Origin: Nitratireductor sp. ZSWI3
GTDB taxonomy: Bacteria > Pseudomonadota > Alphaproteobacteria > Rhizobiales > Rhizobiaceae
Direction: 5' to 3'
Assembly (NCBI RefSeq): GCF_024655565.1
Contig: NZ_JANKOF010000011.1
Coordinates: 1-64,000 of the forward strand
DNA: 64,000 bases
Below the pieces are notes generated by a model. The model worked only from the letters and a program-made list of their open reading frames with translations. It had not been told where the DNA came from and searched no databases. Below, one piece after another: positions 44,403 through 53,609 of this stretch; within the stretch, counting starts at the first letter, position 1, and every line of letters begins with the position of its first letter. The position numbers and the translations under genes are program-made.

Positions 44403-44660
44403 TCAGTCGGCGCTCGGCAGCCGCCGCATGGTGAATTCGATCATGTCGCCGGGGCGCTCGCACCAGCTTTCGATCTCGGTCCAGTAGGCTTGCTTGGGCC
44501 AGCGTTCGAGCCATTCGCGCGCCTTGGCGCGGGCCTGGGCTCTCGGCAGGGAAAAGCTTTCCCGTAAGAACCCGTCGCGCGGAAGGCGGCTTGCCTTGGC
44601 GCGATGCTTGTCGATACTGCGTTTCAGCCCTTCCAGCGGGGGCTTAGCGGGCACACGCAC
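44403..44660 (-). CDS. Small hypothetical protein
   Basis: An 85-residue basic protein that I do not recognise by name: LKRSIDKHRAKASRLPRDGF, then an Arg/Trp-rich part with REWLERWPKQAYWTEIESWCERPGD and MIEFTMRRLP at the end. No signal or membrane span. A GTG start at 44660 is used because AAGGAG lies 7 bases upstream; an in-frame ATG at 44723 would add 21 residues without a ribosome site. The much longer in-frame open stretch beyond that is not coding. Convergent with trmL. Confidence 0.65.
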   Translation of the reverse strand: MRVPAKPPLEGLKRSIDKHRAKASRLPRDGFLRESFSLPRAQARAKAREWLERWPKQAYWTEIESWCERPGDMIEFTMRRLPSAD

Positions 44661-44774
44661 GAAAGAACTCCTTGACCCGTCAGATAAGAAGCTTAGGCAA
44701 CACGCTTTAAAATAGCGAGTCATTTGTGAGGTCGCCTGGCCCGTCGGGGCGGGTGCCGGCCGAAAGGAACGACA

Positions 44775-45689
44775 ATGGAAAGACCCGACATACCGGCCGG
44801 CCTGCCGGAAGGCATCGAAGACAAGAAGGCAGCCGCCAAGGCCTGGTTCGAGGAGTTGCGCGACCGTTTGTGCACGGCATTCGAAGCACTCGAGGACGAT
44901 TTGACCGGACCGCTGGCCAGCCGCGCACCGGGACGCTTCGAGCGCACGCCGTGGCAGCGCGAGGAGGGGGCCGGCGGCGGCGGCGTCATGTCGGTCATGC
45001 ATGGCCGCGTGTTCGAGAAGGTCGGCATCCATGTCTCGACGGTTCACGGCGCGTTCACGCCCGAATTCCGCAAGCAGATCCCCGGCGCCGAGGAGGACCC
45101 GCATTTCTGGGCCTCCGGCATCTCGCTGATCGCCCATCCGCAGAATCCCAACGTGCCGGCCGTGCACATGAACACCCGCATGGTGGTGACGACCCGGCAA
45201 TGGTTCGGCGGCGGCGCCGACCTGACGCCGGTGCTCGACCGGCGGCGGACACAGGAGGACCCGGACACGCAGGCCTTCCACCAGTCGATGAAGTTCGTCT
45301 GCGACCGTCACGCCGCGATCGCCGATTACGAGAAGTACAAGGCGTGGTGCGACGAATATTTCTTCCTGCCCCATCGCAACGAGCCGCGCGGCATCGGCGG
45401 CATCTTCTATGACTGGCTGAAGAGCCCGGAAGAGGCGGGCGGCTGGCAGGCCGATTTTGACTTCACCCGCGATGTCGGGCGTGCCTTCGCCATCGTCTAC
45501 CCGCATCTGGTGCGCAAGAACTTTGACACCAACTGGACGGAGGCCGACCGCGAGGAGCAGCTCGTCCGGCGCGGCCGCTATGTGGAGTTCAACCTGCTCT
45601 ACGACCGGGGCACGATCTTCGGGCTGAAGACCGGCGGCAATGTGGAGGCGATCCTTTCCAGCCTGCCGCCCGAGGTGAAGTGGCCGTAA
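44775..45689 (+). CDS. hemF: Oxygen-dependent coproporphyrinogen III oxidase
   Basis: Oxidatively decarboxylates coproporphyrinogen III to protoporphyrinogen IX in heme synthesis. The 304-residue length is standard. Conserved: [19 protein letters not shown] (about 57), [12 protein letters not shown] (about 130), [10 protein letters not shown] (about 147) with the active-site residues, and [28 protein letters not shown] (key part [11 protein letters not shown], about 275). No FNR-type box was seen upstream. Convergent with the LysE-type exporter. Confidence 0.96.
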   Translation: MERPDIPAGLPEGIEDKKAAAKAWFEELRDRLCTAFEALEDDLTGPLASRAPGRFERTPWQREEGAGGGGVMSVMHGRVFEKVGIHVSTVHGAFTPEFRKQIPGAEEDPHFWASGISLIAHPQNPNVPAVHMNTRMVVTTRQWFGGGADLTPVLDRRRTQEDPDTQAFHQSMKFVCDRHAAIADYEKYKAWCDEYFFLPHRNEPRGIGGIFYDWLKSPEEAGGWQADFDFTRDVGRAFAIVYPHLVRKNFDTNWTEADREEQLVRRGRYVEFNLLYDRGTIFGLKTGGNVEAILSSLPPEVKWP

Positions 45690-45697
45690 GCGTCGTC

Positions 45698-46330
45698 TCA
45701 GGGCCTCAGTGTCGCAAGCTTCAGGCCGAAGGCGATGAACACCGCGCCGGTCATCGCCTTCAGCCAGCGCTGCACGCCGGCGCGACCGCCGAACGCCTTC
45801 AGCGAGGAGAACAGCAGCACGAGGCTGGAGAACCAGACGACGTTGAGCAGCGAGTGAATCACCACCAGCGCGAAAGCCCACAACGTCGCTTCGGCATTCG
45901 CCGGAATGAACTGCGGGAAGGCCGCCAGGTAGAACATCGACACCTTGGGGTTCAGTGCGTTGGTGAGGAAGCCTTCCGCCGCCGCCTTGGCCAGCGTCCG
46001 GCGCCGTTTCGCCGGGGCAACGGACGGCGTCACCGGCACACCCTGCCATGCCTGCCACAGCGCCTTCGCACCGATGTAGCAGAGATAGGCCGCACCGAGC
46101 ATCTTGACGATGAAGAAGGCGTTGGCCGACTGCACGAGAATGATCGATATGCCGAGGATCGACAGCGCCCCGTGCACGTAGAAGGCGGCGAAGAAGCCGG
46201 CGATGTTGGCAAAGCCCGCCGCCTTGCCGGACGTCGGGACGGTCTTTGCGATCAGCACGCCGTTCGGTCCCGGCGACATCACCAGAAGCGCCGCAACGAG
46301 GGTGAAGGTTGCAAGCTCGACAAGGGTCAT
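45698..46330 (-). CDS. LysE-family amino acid exporter
   Basis: A 210-residue inner-membrane exporter of the LysE/RhtB superfamily with six helices. The hallmark PGPNGVLIAKT follows the first helix (about 20-30), and KVSMFYLAAFPQF near residue 130 is typical. Substrate (amino acid or homoserine lactone) unknown. Confidence 0.9.
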   Translation of the reverse strand: MTLVELATFTLVAALLVMSPGPNGVLIAKTVPTSGKAAGFANIAGFFAAFYVHGALSILGISIILVQSANAFFIVKMLGAAYLCYIGAKALWQAWQGVPVTPSVAPAKRRRTLAKAAAEGFLTNALNPKVSMFYLAAFPQFIPANAEATLWAFALVVIHSLLNVVWFSSLVLLFSSLKAFGGRAGVQRWLKAMTGAVFIAFGLKLATLRP

Positions 46331-46434
46331 GGCCGCGGTTCCGTGGGTTGATGTGGGCTGCCCGAGGCGGCAAGATAGACGGTGTCGCTGCCGCCTGTCG
46401 AGGCGGAGCCCTTGGTCCAGAAAATGAAGGTGCG

Positions 46435-46752
46435 ATGCTCAGGCTGCCCAACACCGTCACCGGTCTCGTGCCGCACCCCGTCAGCGGCGACGTGGTGCTG
46501 CAGCAGGAGATCGCCGCCGAGCAGGCGTCCTCCCTCGGCCATGCCGGCCGCCGGGTCGAGGCGGCGCTGAAACGCCTCTCGACCGCCGACGGTGCGGACG
46601 AGGACGAGGCGCGCCGCCTGCTTTTCGCCGCCGCCGATGCGGTGCACGGCTATTTCATCCAGCGCGAGCTGTGCGGCCTCAGGAATCATGAAGCGGTGAT
46701 CCGTGATCTTGGCATTCCCGCAAGGGTGCTGGCGCGGCTCGGGGCGCGATAG
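46435..46752 (+). CDS. DUF6665 family protein
   Basis: A 105-residue helical protein with VVLQQEIAAEQASSLGHAGRRVEAAL and YFIQRELCGLRNHEAVIRDLGIP, which fit what I recall of DUF6665, a small alphaproteobacterial family of unknown function. AAGG lies just before ATG 46435. The gene is divergent from the LysE gene, 104 bases apart. Confidence 0.7.
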   Translation: MLRLPNTVTGLVPHPVSGDVVLQQEIAAEQASSLGHAGRRVEAALKRLSTADGADEDEARRLLFAAADAVHGYFIQRELCGLRNHEAVIRDLGIPARVLARLGAR

Positions 46753-47059
46753 GTTTCCCGCATCCCCGGTCCACGGGAGTTTCGGGCCGGCCGGCGGTGA
46801 TCGTGCCAGCCGAGCGTTGCCGCTGTAGCGCTTGAAAAAACAGGAGTATTATACTCTTCTTTATTCATGTGTTTTCCCCGCGACAATCTGCCCTGTCGCG
46901 GTTTGCGCGTCTGGACAAGTGCAGGCATGGCGCATAGAAACCATCGAAAAATGCCGGGGGTCGGACCGGGCGGTTTTGCTGTGCCTAGCGGATTGCCCGG
47001 GTTCCAACTGCAATAAAGCTGGTCCCCGTCCGAAACTGAGGTGAAAGGATCGCAGTCCC
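46753..47059. other. Intergenic region upstream of petA
   Basis: 307 bases. No gene seen. It should hold the petABC promoter. An AT-rich patch around 46833-46870 carries the perfect 13-base palindrome GAGTATTATACTC. No terminator for the upstream gene is obvious. Confidence 0.5.
46844..46856. promoter_or_regulatory. Palindrome GAGTATTATACTC
   Basis: A perfect 13-base palindrome in an AT-rich patch 204 bases before petA. It could be an operator of petABC or of an unseen small transcript. It does not match the Irr or RirA consensus known to me. Confidence 0.35.
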
Positions 47060-47623
47060 GTGAGCGCTACCGATTCGACCGAACATACTAGGCGTGATTT
47101 TCTCTACGTCGCGACAGGCGTTGCGGGGGCGGTCGGCGCTGCCGGTGTTGCCTGGCCGTTCATCGACCAGATGCGGCCGGATGCGTCCACCCGGGCGCTC
47201 GCCTCGATCCAGGTGGACGTCTCCGGCGTCGAGCCCGGCATGTCGCTGACGGTGAAGTGGCGCGGTCGCCCGGTCTTCATCCGCAACCGCACGGATAAGG
47301 AAATCGAGGAGGCCAAGGCCGTCCCGCTGGCGGATCTGAAGGATCCGGTCGCCCGCAATGCCAACCTGCCCGCCGACGCACCGGCGACCGATACCGACCG
47401 CTCGGCCGGCGAGGGCAAGGAGAACTGGCTGGTGATGGTGGGCGTGTGCACGCATCTGGGCTGCGTCCCGCTTGGCCAGGCCGGCGATTTCGGCGGCTGG
47501 TTCTGCCCCTGCCACGGCTCGCACTACGACACGGCCGGCCGCATCCGGAAGGGCCCGGCCCCCGAGAACCTGGCGGTGCCGACCTTTGCATTCACGTCCG
47601 ATACGGTCATCGAGATCGGCTAG
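47060..47623 (+). CDS. petA: Ubiquinol-cytochrome c reductase iron-sulfur subunit (Rieske)
   Basis: The [2Fe-2S] subunit of the bc1 complex, 187 residues. A Tat-type anchor ([17 protein letters not shown], about 10-26) forms the single membrane helix. Cluster ligands are in CTHLGC (about 132) and CPCHGSHYD (about 152). It starts at GTG, with AAAGGA 11 bases upstream, and heads the petABC operon. Confidence 0.96.
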   Translation: MSATDSTEHTRRDFLYVATGVAGAVGAAGVAWPFIDQMRPDASTRALASIQVDVSGVEPGMSLTVKWRGRPVFIRNRTDKEIEEAKAVPLADLKDPVARNANLPADAPATDTDRSAGEGKENWLVMVGVCTHLGCVPLGQAGDFGGWFCPCHGSHYDTAGRIRKGPAPENLAVPTFAFTSDTVIEIG

Positions 47624-47645
47624 TCCTGGCGAGAGGGGATTTTCA

Positions 47646-48932
47646 ATGAGCGCTGGACATTCGACCTACACGCCCAAGACCGGCCTCGGCCGCTGGATGG
47701 ATGCGCGCCTGCCGCTTCCGCGTCTGGTCTATGATTCTTTCGTGGCCTATCCTGTGCCGCGCAACCTGAACTACGCCTACACCTTCGGCGGCATCCTCAC
47801 CATCATGCTGGTGGCGCAGATCCTCACCGGCGTCGTTCTGGCCATGCATTACGCGGCCAACACCGAGGTCGCCTTCAACTCGGTCGAGAAGATCATGCGC
47901 GACGTCAACTCCGGTTGGCTGCTGCGCTACCTGCACTCCAACGGCGCCTCGATGTTCTTCGTCGCCGTCTATGTGCACATCTTCCGCGGTCTCTATTACG
48001 GCTCCTACAAGGCGCCGCGCGAGCTTCTGTGGATCCTCGGCTGCATCATCTATCTCCTGATGATGGCCACGGCCTTCATGGGCTACGTGCTTCCGTGGGG
48101 CCAGATGAGCTTCTGGGGCGCCACCGTCATCACCGGCTTCTTCACCGCCATCCCGCTGGTCGGCGACTGGATCCAGCAGCTCCTGCTCGGCGGCTTCGCG
48201 GTCGACAACCCGACGCTGAACCGCTTCTTCTCGCTCCACTACCTGCTGCCCTTCATGATCGCCGGCGTCGTCGTCCTGCACGTCTGGGCGCTGCATGTGA
48301 CGGGCCAGACCAACCCGACCGGCATCGAGGTGAAGCAGAAGACGGACACCGTGGCCTTCACGCCCTATGCGACCGTCAAAGACGCGTTCGCCATGATCGT
48401 GTTCCTCGCCGTGTTCGCCTATTTCGTCTTCTACATCCCGAACTTCCTTGGCCATCCCGACAACTATATCGAGGCCAACGCGCTGAAGACGCCGGCCCAC
48501 ATCGTGCCCGAATGGTACTTCCTGCCGTTCTACGCGATCCTGCGTGCCATCACCTTCAACATCGGACCGATCGATTCCAAGCTCGGCGGCGTGCTCGCCA
48601 TGTTCGGCGCCATCGCGGTCCTGTTCGTCGTGCCGTGGCTCGACACGTCGAAGGTTCGCTCGGCCGTCTACCGACCGTGGTACAAGCTGTTCTTCTGGCT
48701 CTTCGTCCTCGACGCGATCTTCCTCGGCTGGCTGGGCTCGCGCCCTGCCGAGGGCACCTATGTGGTGATGGCCCAGGCCGCGACGCTCTACTACTTCCTC
48801 TTCTTCCTCGTCGTCATGCCGGTGCTCGGCCTGATCGAGACGCCGCGTCGTCTTCCCAATTCGATCACGGAAGCGGTTTTGGAGAAGAAATCGTCCGCCG
48901 CCGTGCCGGCCACCGAACAGGCAAAGGGCTGA
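47646..48932 (+). CDS. petB: Cytochrome b of the bc1 complex
   Basis: The 428-residue membrane subunit with eight helices and two b hemes. Visible: [25 protein letters not shown] (heme His residues in helix B and the following region), [18 protein letters not shown] (Qo site), and [16 protein letters not shown] with the second His pair, then [13 protein letters not shown] (PEWY motif at the Qo site). The C-terminus has a short acidic tail. Lies 22 bases after petA. Confidence 0.97.
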   Translation: MSAGHSTYTPKTGLGRWMDARLPLPRLVYDSFVAYPVPRNLNYAYTFGGILTIMLVAQILTGVVLAMHYAANTEVAFNSVEKIMRDVNSGWLLRYLHSNGASMFFVAVYVHIFRGLYYGSYKAPRELLWILGCIIYLLMMATAFMGYVLPWGQMSFWGATVITGFFTAIPLVGDWIQQLLLGGFAVDNPTLNRFFSLHYLLPFMIAGVVVLHVWALHVTGQTNPTGIEVKQKTDTVAFTPYATVKDAFAMIVFLAVFAYFVFYIPNFLGHPDNYIEANALKTPAHIVPEWYFLPFYAILRAITFNIGPIDSKLGGVLAMFGAIAVLFVVPWLDTSKVRSAVYRPWYKLFFWLFVLDAIFLGWLGSRPAEGTYVVMAQAATLYYFLFFLVVMPVLGLIETPRRLPNSITEAVLEKKSSAAVPATEQAKG

Positions 48933-48961
48933 GCGAGAGAATGCGCAAAAGGATTTTCGCA

Positions 48962-49786
48962 ATGAAGAATGTCCTCAACGGGTTGGCCGCGCTCGGCCTC
49001 GGCCTGGCGGCCGTCACCGCGGCCGATGCCGCCGAGTATCCGATCAAGAAGCCGGTCCAGCAGGACTGGTCGTTCGCCGGCCCCTTCGGCACCTACGACA
49101 AGGGCCAGCTGCAGCGCGGCTTCAAGGTCTACCGCGAGGTCTGCTCGGCCTGCCACTCGCTCAACCTGGTGGCGTTCCGCAACCTGGAAGATCTCGGCTA
49201 TTCCGAGGCGCAGGTGCAGACGATCGCCGCCGAATACGAGGTTCAGGACGGTCCGGACGATGCCGGCGACATGTTCATGCGTCCGGCCAAGCCGTCTGAC
49301 CACTTCCCTGCGCCCTTCGCCAATCCGGAGCAGGCGGCGGCCTCCAACAACGGTGCCGCTCCGCCGGACTTCTCGCTGATCGCCAAGGCGCGCGCCGTGG
49401 AACGCGGCTTCCCCACCTTCGTCTTCGACGTCTTCACCCAGTATGCCGAAGGCGGCCCGGACTATATCCACGCCCTGCTGACCGGCTATGGCGAGGATCC
49501 CGGCGAGCACGAGGTTCCGGAAGGCACGTACTACAACCCGTATTTCATCTCCTCCGCTTCGCTCGCCATGGCGGCGCCGCTGTCCGACGGGCAGGTGACC
49601 TATGACGACGGTTCGCAGGAGACGGTCGACCAGTACGCCCGCGACGTCTCCGCCTTCCTGATGTGGGCCGCCGAGCCGCATCTGGAGGCGCGCAAGGCCA
49701 CCGGTTTCACGGTGATGATCTTCCTGATCCTGTTCGCCGGGCTCGTCTATCTCACCAAGCGCAAGATCTGGGCGGCCGTGCACTGA
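48962..49786 (+). CDS. petC: Cytochrome c1
   Basis: The c-type heme subunit of the bc1 complex, 274 residues. Signal peptide MKNVLNGLAALGLGLAAVTAADA, heme site CSACHSLN (about 57), axial Met region SLAMAAPLS (about 195) and C-terminal membrane anchor (TVMIFLILFAGLVYLTKRK, about 250-268). AAAGGA lies eight bases before ATG 48962; ATG 48941 in frame would give a more basic signal start and is a real alternative. Third gene of petABC; a strong terminator follows. Confidence 0.95.
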   Translation: MKNVLNGLAALGLGLAAVTAADAAEYPIKKPVQQDWSFAGPFGTYDKGQLQRGFKVYREVCSACHSLNLVAFRNLEDLGYSEAQVQTIAAEYEVQDGPDDAGDMFMRPAKPSDHFPAPFANPEQAAASNNGAAPPDFSLIAKARAVERGFPTFVFDVFTQYAEGGPDYIHALLTGYGEDPGEHEVPEGTYYNPYFISSASLAMAAPLSDGQVTYDDGSQETVDQYARDVSAFLMWAAEPHLEARKATGFTVMIFLILFAGLVYLTKRKIWAAVH

Positions 49787-49812
49787 GGCGCTTCGGGATC
49801 TGGAAATTCGAC

Positions 49813-49840
49813 AAGGGCGCCGCGGGCGCCCTTTTCTTTT
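49813..49840 (+). terminator. petABC terminator
   Basis: AAGGGCGCC (49813-49821) pairs with GGCGCCCTT (49825-49833), loop GCG, followed by TTCTTTTG. A classical intrinsic terminator 27 bases after the petC stop. Confidence 0.85.
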
Positions 49841-49960
49841 GCTGCGCGAGGCGGCAAAAGACACGGGCAGACAGGCGCATCGGCGACAAGCCGTGATGCG
49901 CCCCACCACTTCACGGCGTCGGCCTTTAGCAATGGGCGCAGGCGCCGCAGGGCGAGGCAT

Positions 49961-50512
49961 ATGGCAGCTTCACAGACACTCCAGGACACGCTTCTGACGG
50001 CGATCCGCACGATTCCGGACTATCCCAAGCCCGGCATCCTGTTTCGCGACATCACCACGCTGCTCGGCAATGCGCGCGCCTTCCGCCGCGCGGTCGACGA
50101 GCTCGTCCATCCCTATGCCGGGGCGAAGATCGACAAGATCGCCGGTATCGAGGCGCGCGGCTTCATCCTCGGCGGCGCCATGGCGCACCAGCTCTCCTCC
50201 GGCTTCATCCCGATCCGCAAGAAGGGCAAGCTGCCGCACGACACGGTGCGCGTGGCCTACAGCCTGGAATACGGCATCGACGAGATGGAGATGCACCGCG
50301 ATGCGGTGACGCCCGGCGAGAAGGTGATCCTGGTCGACGACCTCATCGCCACAGGCGGCACCGCGGAAGGCGCGGTGAAGCTGCTGCGGCAGATGGGGGC
50401 GGAGATCGTCGCCGCCTGCTTCGTCATCGACCTGCCGGATCTCGGCGGTCGCGCCCGGCTCGAGGCGCTCGGCGTCGACGTCAACACGCTTATTGCCTTT
50501 GAGGGAGATTGA
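49961..50512 (+). CDS. apt: Adenine phosphoribosyltransferase
   Basis: Salvages adenine to AMP using PRPP. The 183-residue length is standard. PRPP loop [16 protein letters not shown] (about 123-138), flexible-loop region [13 protein letters not shown] (about 83) and the opening [17 protein letters not shown] (about 18-34) are characteristic. AGGGCGAGG lies upstream of the ATG. Monocistronic. Confidence 0.96.
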   Translation: MAASQTLQDTLLTAIRTIPDYPKPGILFRDITTLLGNARAFRRAVDELVHPYAGAKIDKIAGIEARGFILGGAMAHQLSSGFIPIRKKGKLPHDTVRVAYSLEYGIDEMEMHRDAVTPGEKVILVDDLIATGGTAEGAVKLLRQMGAEIVAACFVIDLPDLGGRARLEALGVDVNTLIAFEGD

Positions 50513-50526
50513 GAGCATAGACGCTT

Positions 50527-50562
50527 GCGGCGCATCCTGGAAAATGGGTCGCCGCTCTCTTT
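50527..50562 (+). terminator. Possible apt terminator
   Basis: GCGGCG (50527-50532) pairs with CGCCGC (50550-50555) around an A-rich loop, followed by TCTCTTT. Stem short, loop long, so weak. Confidence 0.4.
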
Positions 50563-50625
50563 GCCGGTTCACATATATATCAATTTTTTCATATACTTAG
50601 TATTTTCAGATCTTAGGGTACTCAT

Positions 50626-52608
50626 TTGTTCGCACTATATTTTTGGCGGGCGCTTGCGGGCGCATCCGCCCTGGCGTTCTGCGGCATAGCCGTTGCGGAA
50701 GAGCGCGAAGCCGATGCACAGTGGGGGCTTGCGGCGGTCAATGCGCAAAAGGCGCACGAGGCCGGCTATAGCGGCAAGGGCGTCCGTGTTGGCTTTATCG
50801 ATTCGGGCCTGGACATAGGCCACTCCGAATTCACCGGTCGCGTTTCGCCGGATTCTCTCGATATCGACGCCAGTTTCGCCGCTGGCAGAGCAATGCCAGT
50901 CCGCGGCGACGAAGAGGGGCACGGCACGTTCATTGCCGGCGTCATGGCAGCGGGCAGAGACGGAAAGGGCATGCACGGCATCGCCTATGATGCCTTGCTC
51001 GTGCCGGTTTCCGATGGTGCGGGCCGCGTTCCCCTCGCCGCCTTGATTAGATATGGGCACCCTCATCTCGCCGAGCAGGGCGTGGAATTCGTGAACGCCT
51101 CGGTCGGTGTGGACGAAAGCGAGGTGCCGGCGGGGGCCGGCCAAGCCTTTATCGAAGGCTATCTACCCGATGCGGTGCCCGCCCTCCGGGAGGCCGCGCG
51201 CAGGGGTGTGGTCACGGTCTGGGCGGCGGGCAACGATGCTGGCGAGAATGCCGAGCTGCAGGCGCGCCTGCCGCATTATTATCCGGAACTGGAAGAGACG
51301 ACGCTCAGCGTCGTCGCGCTCGACAGGGCGGGCTTCCTGGCGTCCTATTCCAACAGATGCGGCGTCGCGGCCGCGTGGTGCCTGGCCGCTCCCGGCGGAG
51401 AGGGCGATATCGGCGATCCTGAAGGCATCCTCTCGGTGGCCGCCGGGGGAGGGTATATGACGGCGTCCGGCACGTCCGTCTCCGCACCGCATGTCACCGG
51501 CGCGCTGGCCGTCGCGCGCCAAATCTTCCCGCAGGCGGACACACGCGATCTGCGCCGGCTGCTCCTCCAGACGGCGGTCGATCTCGGCGCCCCGGGCGTC
51601 GATGCCACCTTCGGCTGGGGACGGCTCGATCTCGGCAATGTAGTCGATGTCATCTCGCCGTCGGGCCGCAGCATCTTTGCCGGCGCAGCCTGGAGCCGGC
51701 ACATGGCGATGGGGCAGGTGGCGGGCGCGCCCTTCCTGGCGGCGCTGGTGCGCCCCGCGGCGTCCCGGCGGGTCTGGATGACCGGCAGCCTTGAAACCGC
51801 CGGCATCGATGCTTCGCCCGGTCTGCCGGGAACCCGAGGGCGAAGCCGGATGCTCGTCGCAGGCGTCGATCTGATCGAACGGGACGACCTGACGGCCGGC
51901 ATCGGGTTGGGCTACACCGGCATCAGGACCCGTGAGCGCGGCACGGCCAACGAGGCCACGGCGGGTGGCTTTCATGGCTTCGGCTACGGCCGTTGGGACG
52001 GCGAGGGCTGGTATGCCAAAGCCAGCGCCGGCCTGAGCCATTTCCGGCAGAAGCACGCGCGGCGCACCATCCCCGGACTTGCCGGCACGGCGCTTGCCCT
52101 GCAGAACCCCGAGGCGCGGTCGCGCAACGCCGTCTGGGGCGCCTTCGCCGATCTGGAAGCGGGCCGCAAGGTCGATCTCGGCCGGGTGGATGTTTCGATG
52201 TTTGCCCGCTTGTCGAGTGCCTATCAGCACTTCGGGAGCGCCAGTGAGAGCGGTCTGGAGAGTCTCGGCTACGATCTGCGTTCGGGCAGCGTGTCGACCG
52301 CCGGCGTCGGCCCCGGCATCCGCGTCTCGAACAGGTTCAGCCTCGGCGGCTGGCAGGTCGAGCCGGAGCTTGAGATCTCCTATGCCCGGCTTGTGGGGTC
52401 GGATGGCTTTACGGTCGGGACGAGGCTTCTCGGCCGCGAGATGGAGGCGCGCACCGCGCCTCTCGGCCGCGACCTCTTCGGCATCGGAGCGAAGGTCGGC
52501 CTGCGCGTGCCGGAGACCGGTCTGACCGCTTTTCTGGGCTATTCCGGCTCTTTCCGCGAGGCATCCGAACGGCACCAGGCCCGGCTCGGCCTTTCCTTCA
52601 GCTTCTGA
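50626..52608 (+). CDS. Subtilisin-like (S8) serine protease autotransporter
   Basis: A 660-residue type V secreted protease. Signal peptide at residues 1-25 (LAGASALAFCGIAVAEE). Catalytic triad in VGFIDSGLDIGHSEF (Asp, about 60), GDEEGHGTFIAGVMA (His, about 98) and GTSVSAPHVTGAL (Ser, about 285). Residues about 380-660 form an autotransporter beta-barrel ending LGLSFSF with terminal Phe. The start is a TTG with AGGGT upstream, because no ATG exists in frame; the 100 bases before it are strikingly AT-rich. There is no visible passenger beyond the protease. Function likely outer-surface proteolysis. Confidence 0.87.
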   Translation: MFALYFWRALAGASALAFCGIAVAEEREADAQWGLAAVNAQKAHEAGYSGKGVRVGFIDSGLDIGHSEFTGRVSPDSLDIDASFAAGRAMPVRGDEEGHGTFIAGVMAAGRDGKGMHGIAYDALLVPVSDGAGRVPLAALIRYGHPHLAEQGVEFVNASVGVDESEVPAGAGQAFIEGYLPDAVPALREAARRGVVTVWAAGNDAGENAELQARLPHYYPELEETTLSVVALDRAGFLASYSNRCGVAAAWCLAAPGGEGDIGDPEGILSVAAGGGYMTASGTSVSAPHVTGALAVARQIFPQADTRDLRRLLLQTAVDLGAPGVDATFGWGRLDLGNVVDVISPSGRSIFAGAAWSRHMAMGQVAGAPFLAALVRPAASRRVWMTGSLETAGIDASPGLPGTRGRSRMLVAGVDLIERDDLTAGIGLGYTGIRTRERGTANEATAGGFHGFGYGRWDGEGWYAKASAGLSHFRQKHARRTIPGLAGTALALQNPEARSRNAVWGAFADLEAGRKVDLGRVDVSMFARLSSAYQHFGSASESGLESLGYDLRSGSVSTAGVGPGIRVSNRFSLGGWQVEPELEISYARLVGSDGFTVGTRLLGREMEARTAPLGRDLFGIGAKVGLRVPETGLTAFLGYSGSFREASERHQARLGLSFSF

Positions 52609-52610
52609 TC

Positions 52611-53075
52611 TCAGGCCTTCAGGAGAACGCCATTCGACATCGTCAGGACGGCGCGGCCGTCCTGATCGTGCGCTTCCGCCACGAGCGTGACGAGCCGCCA
52701 GCCCGGTCGCGAGGCGAGCGGCCGGTGGCCGGTCGCGCAGCGGGTAAAGGTGATCGCGTCTCCCGGATAGACCGGCTTCGGCCATTTCAGGTTGGAAAAG
52801 CCGGGCGAGGGGCCGAATTCCGGCCGCGGGCCGGAGCCCTCCCATGGACCGGTGGCGTCGGCCCTTTTCTCCAGATTGTATTTCATCCACATCGAGCAGG
52901 TGTGCCAGCCGGAGGCGCACAGGCGGCCGAAGACGCTCGCCGTGGCGGCCGCCTCGTCGGTGTGGAAGGGCTGCGGATCATAGGCGCGGGCGAAAGCCTT
53001 GATCTCATCGGCGGTGAAACGGTGCGTGCCGAGCGTGACGGTCTCGCCGAGACGCAGAAAGGTGTCGAGGCTCAT
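52611..53075 (-). CDS. MaoC-like dehydratase (second of a pair)
   Basis: A 154-residue hot-dog protein: FTADEIKAFARAYDPQPFHTDE (Asp and His of the hydratase motif, about 20-40) then GRLCASGWHTCSM, and the closing LVAEAHDQDGRAVLTMSNGVLL. Probably an enoyl-CoA hydratase acting with its neighbour; no exact substrate. Overlaps the first MaoC gene by four bases (ATGA). Convergent with the autotransporter gene, two bases apart. Confidence 0.87.
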   Translation of the reverse strand: MSLDTFLRLGETVTLGTHRFTADEIKAFARAYDPQPFHTDEAAATASVFGRLCASGWHTCSMWMKYNLEKRADATGPWEGSGPRPEFGPSPGFSNLKWPKPVYPGDAITFTRCATGHRPLASRPGWRLVTLVAEAHDQDGRAVLTMSNGVLLKA

Positions 53076-53539
53076 CGGGCGTCCCCCTTGTCGCGCATGG
53101 CGAACATGATCGGGTTCTCCATTTCCATCACCGTCTCCCCGCGCTGATTGACGACCAGATGGTGGAAGGTGACGAGCCCGATCCCCGGCCGCGACCGGAG
53201 GGGCCGCCTGGCGGTCACGGTGGTCTCGCCGGTCAGCGTGTCGCCAGCGATCACAGGTCGCTTCCAGCGCGCCTCGGTGATGCCGGGAGAGCCCTGCGAG
53301 GTGGAGTCGGAAAGCAGTGCCTCGTAAAGCATGCGCATGAAGATCGCGCAGCTGTGCCAGCCCGAAGCGGCAAGACCGCCGAGGATGCTCGCCTTGCCGG
53401 CTTCCTCGTCGAGGTGCATCGGCTGGGCGTCGAATTGGCTGGCGAACTCGATGATCTCCGCTGCGCTCACCGTCTTGCGCCCGAGGGGGATGGAGACGCC
53501 CTCCCGCAGATCCTCGAAGGCCCATTTCTTGTCTGTCAT
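53072..53539 (-). CDS. MaoC-like dehydratase (first of a pair)
   Basis: A 155-residue hot-dog protein with VSAAEIIEFASQFDAQPMHLDEE (about 25-47; Asp and His motif present), LGGLAASGWHSCAI and the closing VNQRGETVMEMENPIMF. Paired with and 40 percent-looking similar to the next gene by eye, so the two may form a pseudo-heterodimer. The start MTDKKWAFEDL is used; the longer upstream frame lacks a ribosome site. Confidence 0.87.
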   Translation of the reverse strand: MTDKKWAFEDLREGVSIPLGRKTVSAAEIIEFASQFDAQPMHLDEEAGKASILGGLAASGWHSCAIFMRMLYEALLSDSTSQGSPGITEARWKRPVIAGDTLTGETTVTARRPLRSRPGIGLVTFHHLVVNQRGETVMEMENPIMFAMRDKGDAR

Positions 53540-53609
53540 GGTCAAATCCTGTTCAGGCTTGAACCTTATGGCGGCAAGCGTCGCGTTCTGCAAGGACGGG
53601 AAGGAGGTT

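Noticed and set aside
44724-46460. Long in-frame extension of the small gene at 44403 on the minus strand
   Set aside because: Runs antisense to hemF and through lysE in another frame; only the last 85 codons have a good ribosome site and plausible composition.
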